From an uncultured Lachnospiraceae bacterium (GTDB lineage Bacteria > Bacillota > Clostridia > Lachnospirales > Lachnospiraceae): a stretch of DNA of 9,653 nucleotides. This document shows, in pieces, positions 6,156-9,653 of this stretch (position 1 is the stretch's first letter; every line of letters starts with the position of its first letter). A program made the position numbers and the translations under genes. The notes beneath the pieces are model-generated. The model ran no database searches. It was not told the DNA's origin and saw only the letters and a program-made list of their open reading frames with translations. The stretch covers positions 1 to 9,653 of the forward strand of contig CAJUQY010000068.1 of NCBI GenBank assembly GCA_910588815.1. The letters run 5' to 3'.

Positions 6156-6329
6156 TCATTCCATTTCCGTCTTCTGACGCGCAGCTTCTGTCGTCTCCAC
6201 TGTCCGCTCCGCTGTCACCTGAGATGTCTTCTCTGCTGTCTGCTTAAGATGTCCGCATACGCTGTCCACATGATGTCCGCAAGGATGCATCCACGCTGTC
6301 CGCATCGGTGTCTCCTCCGATGTCTGCAT
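6156..6329 (-). CDS. Candidate 57-aa Thr-rich repeat peptide
   Basis: I recognise no family. The frame opens at ATG (6329) with AGGA 7 bases upstream (6340-6337) and a promoter just before it, and closes 15 bases before a terminator. The product is built of four-residue units with Thr mostly third: MQTS, EETP, MRTA at the N-terminus, then KQTA, EKTS, QVTA, ERTV, and a charged tail ending KTEME. The middle (residues about 13-28) is out of phase and reads WMHP, CGHH, VDSV, CGHL. There is no signal peptide or membrane helix. The DNA is the degenerate 12-base repeat array on this strand. It could be a small protein, the relic of a longer repeat protein, or a non-coding RNA gene where the open frame is chance. 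Confidence 0.35.
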   Translation of the reverse strand: MQTSEETPMRTAWMHPCGHHVDSVCGHLKQTAEKTSQVTAERTVETTEAARQKTEME

Positions 6330-6356
6330 TGATGTTTCCTAAGATGTCTGTACTCT
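6189..6356. repeat. Degenerate tandem array, 12-base period
   Basis: On the plus strand a TGTC-type motif recurs at 6189, 6201, 6213, 6225, 6237, 6250, 6263, 6274, 6286 (as TGCA), 6297, 6309, 6321, 6333 (as TGTT) and 6345. Steps are 12 bases except for 13, 13, 11, 12, 11 between 6237 and 6297, which sum to five full periods. The approximate unit is TGTCYGCnnnGA. That makes about 14 diverged units. It is too short and has no unique spacers, so it is not a CRISPR array. Confidence 0.85.
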
Positions 6357-6357
6357 G

Positions 6358-6386
6358 ACTATATCATGGGATTTTTTAGAAATCAA
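6358..6386 (-). promoter_or_regulatory. Putative promoter of the 12-base repeat unit
   Basis: On the minus strand TTGATT (6386-6381) and TATAGT (6363-6358) are 17 bases apart, 4 of 6 and 5 of 6 consensus matches. The predicted start, near 6351, gives a transcript of about 250 bases down to the terminator at 6100-6140, spanning the whole repeat array. Confidence 0.55.
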
Positions 6387-6492
6387 GAAATTTTTCCCTT
6401 CAAAAATGCATTTTGGCATATTCACAAAAAACCGTTTCGCTTCCCTCTTTTTCCTCTGTGCATTTTGCATGCCTAACTCAAAAGAGAATATT
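6387..6492. other. Gene-free AT-rich spacer after ridA
   Basis: There is no gene or clear terminator in this stretch. TGCATTTTG occurs twice, at 6407-6415 and 6459-6467, and AAAATGCATTTT (6403-6414) is a palindrome. Nothing here clearly stops ridA transcription, so read-through into the repeat unit is possible. Confidence 0.4.
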
Positions 6493-6867
6493 TTATTTTG
6501 CAGCGATGGCCTCGACCTCTACCAACACATCCTTGGGCAGCCTCGCCACCTCCACGCAGGCCCTGGCGGGGCACTCTGACTTGAAATATTCCGCATAAAC
6601 GGCATTGACCTTTGCGAAATCATTCATATCCTTGATGAAAACCGTAGTCTTAACCACATCCTCCGGTTTCGCCCCGGCCGCCGCCAGGAGATTTACCACA
6701 TTCTCCATGGACTGTCTGGTCTGAGCCTCAATGCCTTCCGGGATCTCACCGGTGGCCGGATTTACCGGAATCTGGCCGGATGCAAATACAAAACCGTTTG
6801 CCTCAATTGCCTGGGAATAAGGTCCGATCGCCGCGGGCGCCTTGTCTGTGGAAATTACTTTTTTCAT
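6493..6867 (-). CDS. ridA: RidA family reactive intermediate deaminase
   Basis: A 124-residue member of the YjgF/YER057c/UK114 family. RidA hydrolyses enamine and imine intermediates, such as 2-aminoacrylate from PLP enzymes, to keto acids and ammonia, protecting PLP enzymes in the cytoplasm; it acts as a homotrimer. Visible family features are AIGPYSQA (13-20), VFASGQIPVNPATGEI (27-42) and the signature ARACVEVARLPKDVLVEVEA (101-120), with R102 at the position that binds the substrate carboxylate, so it belongs to the active RidA type. The start is 6 bases after the cvfB stop. Its ribosome site AGGAGG is made by the last two Arg codons of cvfB, so translation is coupled. It is the last gene of the thioesterase-cvfB-ridA cluster. 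Confidence 0.95.
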   Translation of the reverse strand: MKKVISTDKAPAAIGPYSQAIEANGFVFASGQIPVNPATGEIPEGIEAQTRQSMENVVNLLAAAGAKPEDVVKTTVFIKDMNDFAKVNAVYAEYFKSECPARACVEVARLPKDVLVEVEAIAAK

Positions 6868-6873
6868 GATATA

Positions 6874-7719
6874 CTACCTCCTGATCATTTCTATGGTTTC
6901 TGCTTTCGCATTTATCTGAATCTTCCCCTCCTTCAGAAGATGGCCCACTGCCCGCTTAAAGGCATTTTTACTGAGGCCTGTCTCCATCTGGATCAGGTCC
7001 GAATCGGATTTGTCCGTAAAGGGCAGCGTCCCCCCATAATTTTCCATGAGAGAATAGACTGCCTCCGCATCAATATTCATCTGCTTGTAGGCTTTTTTCC
7101 GAAGGCTTAGGACCAGCTTTCCGTCACTCCTCACCCTGGCTACCCTGGCCTCCACCGTCTCTCCCGGCCGGGCTGCCCGGTCAAGCTCCACTGCCGGGAT
7201 CATCCCGAAATATTTCCCCTCCACGGCCACGAAGCCTCCCAGCTCTCTGTTAATATCATATAGAATTCCCGTCACCGAATCATCCTTCTTGTAAGGGGCA
7301 TTCTCCTGCAGGTAATGTTCCACCCGCATGGTCGCGCAAAGCCTTCTGCTTTTATCCAGATAAAGGGCCACATAGACCTGCTCTCCCTTTTTCACTTTCC
7401 ACTTCTGCTCTCTGAAGGGCAGGAACAAGTCCCGCTCCAGTCCCCAATCCAAAAAGGCACCGATATTCCCGACCTGTGCCACTGTGAGGAGTCCAAGCTC
7501 TCCCAGCATAAGAAGCGGTTCATTTACCGTGGCAATCAGCCGGTCCTCCGAATCCTTATAAATAAAGACTTCCAGCATACAGCCAACCTCTGTTCCCTCC
7601 GGCACCTGCCTCTTAGGAAGGAGTACTCCGGCCTCCTCCGCCCCGCCTTCTCCCAAATACACCCCGTTCTCCCGCTTCCGGAGCACCTTAAGAGTCTGTT
7701 TTTTTCCAAGTTCTATCAT
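6874..7719 (-). CDS. cvfB: CvfB-like S1 RNA-binding protein
   Basis: A 281-residue protein matching CvfB (YitL) of Firmicutes, an RNA-binding protein made of S1-like OB domains and a C-terminal winged helix; in staphylococci it affects virulence gene expression. Approximate domains are S1-like 1-66, S1-like 71-133 (NIGAFLDWGLERDLFLPF at 85-102 is the typical core), S1 146-207 (GGFVAVEGKYFGMIPA at 161-176) and winged helix 215-281 (YSLMENYGG, then TGLSKNAFKRAVGHLLKEG). The length agrees with the family. GAGGT a few bases before the ATG at 7719 supports the start. It lies 59 bases after the thioesterase gene. The last two Arg codons (AGG AGG) form the ridA ribosome binding site. Confidence 0.9.
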   Translation of the reverse strand: MIELGKKQTLKVLRKRENGVYLGEGGAEEAGVLLPKRQVPEGTEVGCMLEVFIYKDSEDRLIATVNEPLLMLGELGLLTVAQVGNIGAFLDWGLERDLFLPFREQKWKVKKGEQVYVALYLDKSRRLCATMRVEHYLQENAPYKKDDSVTGILYDINRELGGFVAVEGKYFGMIPAVELDRAARPGETVEARVARVRSDGKLVLSLRKKAYKQMNIDAEAVYSLMENYGGTLPFTDKSDSDLIQMETGLSKNAFKRAVGHLLKEGKIQINAKAETIEMIRR

Positions 7720-7778
7720 TTCTTACCTCTTTATGTTCTCTCTGGCCATCCTGTATTTCTGTTTCCGCTCTAAAGGTA

Positions 7779-8483
7779 CTATACCCCGGCCTCAATCACT
7801 GTGTAAACCTGCCCGCCCGTCCCCTTCAGGACAACGGTACAAACCCCCGCCTCCCTGTGCACGGCCGGAACGATCACATCCCCATATCTGGCGGCATGCT
7901 GATAGGCCACCCGAAGCCGCCGGATATCAGAGGCAGCCGGAAGCCACTCCTGGGCCATCTCCACATATTTCGCGTTGTTCACATGGCCATTGGTGTCGAT
8001 CTGAGCCTTCCTGACCGGAAAGGAAGGATACTCCTGAATCTCTTCCGGAAGCTGTATCTTTCTCCCGGCCTCCTCCATGTCAAGCGGAGGCTCCTCCCCG
8101 TAGACAGCTACCGTCTCCGCGCTCACCCGCTCCGGCCGCCCCGTCTCCACATTCATGTAGACCCAGGTGGAGGCAGCCCGGACAAGATCCGCCCCCGCCT
8201 GATCCCGAATCACAAAATTCCGATAGCCGTACATCGCCTTGAAGCCGTTTGCCCATGTTCCTATGGTGATCTCCTCCATAAGCTTTGGCATGCGTCCGAT
8301 CTCGATCTGCCAGGCCGAGAGAAACCAGGCCCGCCCCATCTCTTTCATAGGCTCCACGCCCACGCCTAATTCCTCCGACTGGAAAGTACTGCAGTCCTGC
8401 ATATAATGAACGGCGCTGCTGAGACTCAAAAAACCATCCTCCCCAGTCTCGCTGTATCTGACTCTGCTGTTAAAAGAATACAT
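7779..8483 (-). CDS. Acyl-ACP thioesterase
   Basis: A 234-residue bacterial acyl-ACP thioesterase (FatA/FatB-related double hotdog), which releases free fatty acids from acyl-carrier protein in the cytoplasm. The first hotdog covers about 1-128 (YSETGEDGFLSLSSAVHYMQD at 10-30, split here from AWFLSAWQIEI at 52-62) and the second about 153-234. The catalytic Asp-x-Asn-x-His is in DTNGHVNN (163-170: D163, N165, H167). After it, AYQHAARYGD (193-202) matches the next helix, but the site three after Tyr, Glu in plant FatB, is Ala197 here. A longer frame starts at ATG 8573 but runs through the promoter; the ATG at 8483 has AGGAG (8492-8496) 8 bases before it and begins with the family-typical N-terminus. 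It is the first gene of the cluster with cvfB and ridA. Confidence 0.88.
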   Translation of the reverse strand: MYSFNSRVRYSETGEDGFLSLSSAVHYMQDCSTFQSEELGVGVEPMKEMGRAWFLSAWQIEIGRMPKLMEEITIGTWANGFKAMYGYRNFVIRDQAGADLVRAASTWVYMNVETGRPERVSAETVAVYGEEPPLDMEEAGRKIQLPEEIQEYPSFPVRKAQIDTNGHVNNAKYVEMAQEWLPAASDIRRLRVAYQHAARYGDVIVPAVHREAGVCTVVLKGTGGQVYTVIEAGV

Positions 8484-8502
8484 CTGTTTTTCTCCTGGTA
8501 TC

Positions 8503-8531
8503 TTGACGATGTCCGTTTTTCCGTCTATAAT
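8503..8531 (+). promoter_or_regulatory. Promoter of plus-strand HAD gene
   Basis: TTGACG (8503-8508) and TATAAT (8526-8531) are 17 bases apart: 5 of 6 and 6 of 6 matches. The predicted start, near 8538, leaves a 59-base leader before the ATG at 8597. The promoter lies inside the transcribed leader of the divergent thioesterase gene. Confidence 0.75.
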
Positions 8532-8540
8532 TCTCTGGAC

Positions 8541-8549
8541 ATTATAGCA
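8541..8549 (-). promoter_or_regulatory. Extended -10 promoter of thioesterase cluster
   Basis: On the minus strand TGC-TATAAT (8549-8541) is a perfect extended -10 element. The -35 position (GAGCAA) is poor, which extended -10 promoters tolerate. The predicted start is near 8534, giving a leader of about 50 bases. Confidence 0.65.
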
Positions 8550-8596
8550 CATCCCCGCACAAATTGCTCTCATTTTTTAAACTTTTGGAGGATTTT

Positions 8597-9373
8597 ATGA
8601 TTCGGCTTATTGCAAGTGATATGGACGGCACCATTTTAAGAGACGGGGCGCAGACACTCCCGCCCCGCATGTTTCCCATCATGGAACGGCTGACAAAAAA
8701 GGGGATTCTGTTTACCGCCGCCAGCGGGAGACAGTACGCCAATCTGAGGAGGCTGATGGGTCCCATGGCAGACCATGTGGATTACATCTGTGAAAACGGC
8801 GCCTTTGCAGTCCATAACGGAGAGATCATTTATAAGGCTGTCATGGACCGGGCGTTGGGACAGGAACTGATGGCAGACATTCTGGCCGTTCCGGACTGCG
8901 AGGTACAGCTTTCCGGTGTGGACACCGCCTACATTCAGCCTAAAAGAGCTTCTTACACCGAACATTTAAGATTTGTTTTGAAAAATAACATTACAGAGGT
9001 GGACGATATTTTTTCCACCCCCGAAGATTACATCAAAATCTCCGCCTATGTCCACGGGGACAGAACGGAAGAACGCATGGAGCAATTTGAGGTGCGCTGG
9101 GGAAAGCAGTTCACCCTGGCATCTACCTGTCCCCACTGGATCGATTTCATTCCGCCCGGCATCCACAAGGGCCATGCCATGAAAGCCCTTATGGACATCC
9201 TCGGCATTTCCAGAGAAGAAACCATGGCCTTTGGCGACAATTACAACGACCTGGAGCTTCTGGCCTGCGCTGCAAAAAGCTACGCCGTCTCCACTGCGAA
9301 ACCACAGGTCATCGCCGCCTGCCGCCATACCTGTGACTATGTAGAGGACGTGCTGGAAGCCATTTGTTTTTAG
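8597..9373 (+). CDS. Cof-type HAD-IIB phosphatase (second copy)
   Basis: A 258-residue HAD hydrolase of the Cof/IIB type, only distantly like the one at 5206-6024. The motifs are complete: D8 and D10 in DMDGTI (8-13), S43 in AASGR (41-45), K191 in GIHKG (188-192) and GDNYND (213-218). The cap domain lies between about 80 and 185. Such enzymes typically act on phosphorylated sugars or cofactors; the substrate is not readable. Frame extension upstream to 8564 is rejected: GGAGG (8587-8591) sits 5 bases before the ATG at 8597, and the protein start MIRLIASDMDGT is typical. It is transcribed divergently from the thioesterase cluster, with overlapping promoters. No clear rho-independent terminator follows; the hairpin at 9406-9425 lacks a T tract. 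Confidence 0.92.
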   Translation: MIRLIASDMDGTILRDGAQTLPPRMFPIMERLTKKGILFTAASGRQYANLRRLMGPMADHVDYICENGAFAVHNGEIIYKAVMDRALGQELMADILAVPDCEVQLSGVDTAYIQPKRASYTEHLRFVLKNNITEVDDIFSTPEDYIKISAYVHGDRTEERMEQFEVRWGKQFTLASTCPHWIDFIPPGIHKGHAMKALMDILGISREETMAFGDNYNDLELLACAAKSYAVSTAKPQVIAACRHTCDYVEDVLEAICF

Positions 9374-9390
9374 ACCGGGCAAAACATCCG

Positions 9391-9550
9391 TGTGCTTAAT
9401 CGAGCGGGGAAGATTGATCTTCCCCTACTCGCCGCACCGGTGCTGTGCGCCACACCGAAGGCGTACCCTGTGCAGCGGCGCCCGTTTAGCGCCGACCGAA
9501 GCAGAGCGGAGACCCCCGCCGGCTTTGCCGGCAATCTTCCTCCGGAGCTC
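9391..9550. repeat. Structured GC-rich intergenic element
   Basis: No gene is seen. Local hairpins are GGGGAAGA/TCTTCCCC around TTGA (9406-9425), the palindrome GCACCGGTGC (9434-9443), CGCC/GGCG (9448-9451, 9460-9463), GGCGC/GCGCC (9477-9481, 9489-9493), and GCCGGC-TTT-GCCGGC (9518-9532). An outer pair, GGAAGATTG (9408-9416) with CAATCTTCC (9532-9540), encloses the whole block, and GAGC (9402-9405) can pair with GCTC (9547-9550). It resembles a REP-like dispersed intergenic repeat; 9391-9438 also matches 6057-6099. Confidence 0.55.
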
Positions 9551-9563
9551 ATGTGCAAAAAAA

Positions 9564-9595
9564 ACACCGTACTGATCATTCTCTCAATACGGTGT
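9564..9595 (-). terminator. Terminator of tRNA-Gln transcript
   Basis: On the minus strand ACACCGTA (9595-9588) and TACGGTGT (9571-9564) form an 8-bp stem with a 16-base loop, followed by eight T. It lies a few bases beyond the 3' end of the tRNA. Confidence 0.88.
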
Positions 9596-9601
9596 CTTTC
9601 A

Positions 9602-9653
9602 CTGGGCTACAAGGATTCGAACCTTGAAATGCTGGAGTCAGAGTCCAGTGCCT
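9602..9653 (-). tRNA. tRNA-Gln(CUG), 3' part, cut by window edge
   Basis: Read on the minus strand, the anticodon stem CTGGA/TCCAG (9648-9644, 9636-9632) holds loop CTCTGAC, giving anticodon CTG. The variable loop has 5 bases. The T arm is CAAGG/CCTTG around TTCGAAT (9626-9610), the acceptor 3' strand is TAGCCCA (9609-9603) and the discriminator is G (9602), all as in tRNA-Gln. CCA is not encoded. The D arm and 5' acceptor lie outside the window. It reads CAG codons. Confidence 0.9.

Noticed and set aside
6081..6332. Plus-strand Cys/Arg-rich frame through the 12-base repeat
   Set aside because: It begins inside the terminator hairpin, has no ribosome site or plus-strand promoter, and its periodicity is a consequence of the repeat.
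6189..6356. CRISPR array
   Set aside because: Units are contiguous 12-mers with gradual divergence, no unique spacers and no cas genes nearby.
8484..8573. 30-residue N-terminal extension of the thioesterase
   Set aside because: It would need translation across the extended -10 promoter, and the ATG at 8483 has a good ribosome site and family-like N-terminus.

Overview
The window looks like a chromosomal segment from a Gram-positive, low-to-medium GC anaerobe of the Clostridia, most likely a Lachnospiraceae relative. This rests on strong GGAGG ribosome binding sites, AT-rich sigma-A-type promoters, and the set of families present: a GGGtGRT/NifU-like pair, a YerC-type TrpR relative, a DUF1836 protein, CvfB and a bacterial acyl-ACP thioesterase. 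The species is not determinable from the sequence alone. No phage, transposase, CRISPR array or toxin locus was found.

Layout. Bases 72-1831 (minus) hold a two-gene unit: a NifU/IscU-like scaffold followed by a GGGtGRT-family protein of unknown function. Bases 2041-3398 (plus) hold a 1-phosphofructokinase-type PfkB sugar kinase and a YerC/TrpR-like repressor. A two-way hairpin terminator separates these from a DUF1836 gene (minus, 3482-4096), whose promoter is covered by a perfect inverted repeat. A tRNA-Gly(CCC) follows on the plus strand behind a near-consensus promoter, and a second two-way terminator lies at 4373-4409. Bases 4484-6024 (minus) hold a HAD Cof-type phosphatase whose stop overlaps the start of a PHP-domain phosphatase. 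Bases 6493-8483 (minus) hold a three-gene cluster: acyl-ACP thioesterase, the S1-domain RNA-binding protein CvfB, and RidA. A second Cof-type HAD phosphatase is on the plus strand at 8597-9373, divergent from the thioesterase. A structured GC-rich intergenic block follows, then the terminator and 3' half of a minus-strand tRNA-Gln(CUG) that runs off the window.

Most of this is housekeeping metabolism. The least explained parts are non-coding or tiny. Between ridA and the Cof gene lies a degenerate tandem array with a 12-base period. It is framed on the minus strand by a promoter (TTGATT-17-TATAGT), an AGGA-7-ATG start, a 57-codon Thr-rich open frame and a strong terminator, so it looks like an unannotated small transcription unit. 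Further oddities are back-to-back promoters whose -10 boxes form an inverted repeat at 8525-8547, a putative operator on the DUF1836 promoter, and two diverged copies of a short hairpin element at 6057-6099 and 9391-9438.

Promoters, terminators and motifs were read by eye. Family assignments come from motif recognition; no search was run.
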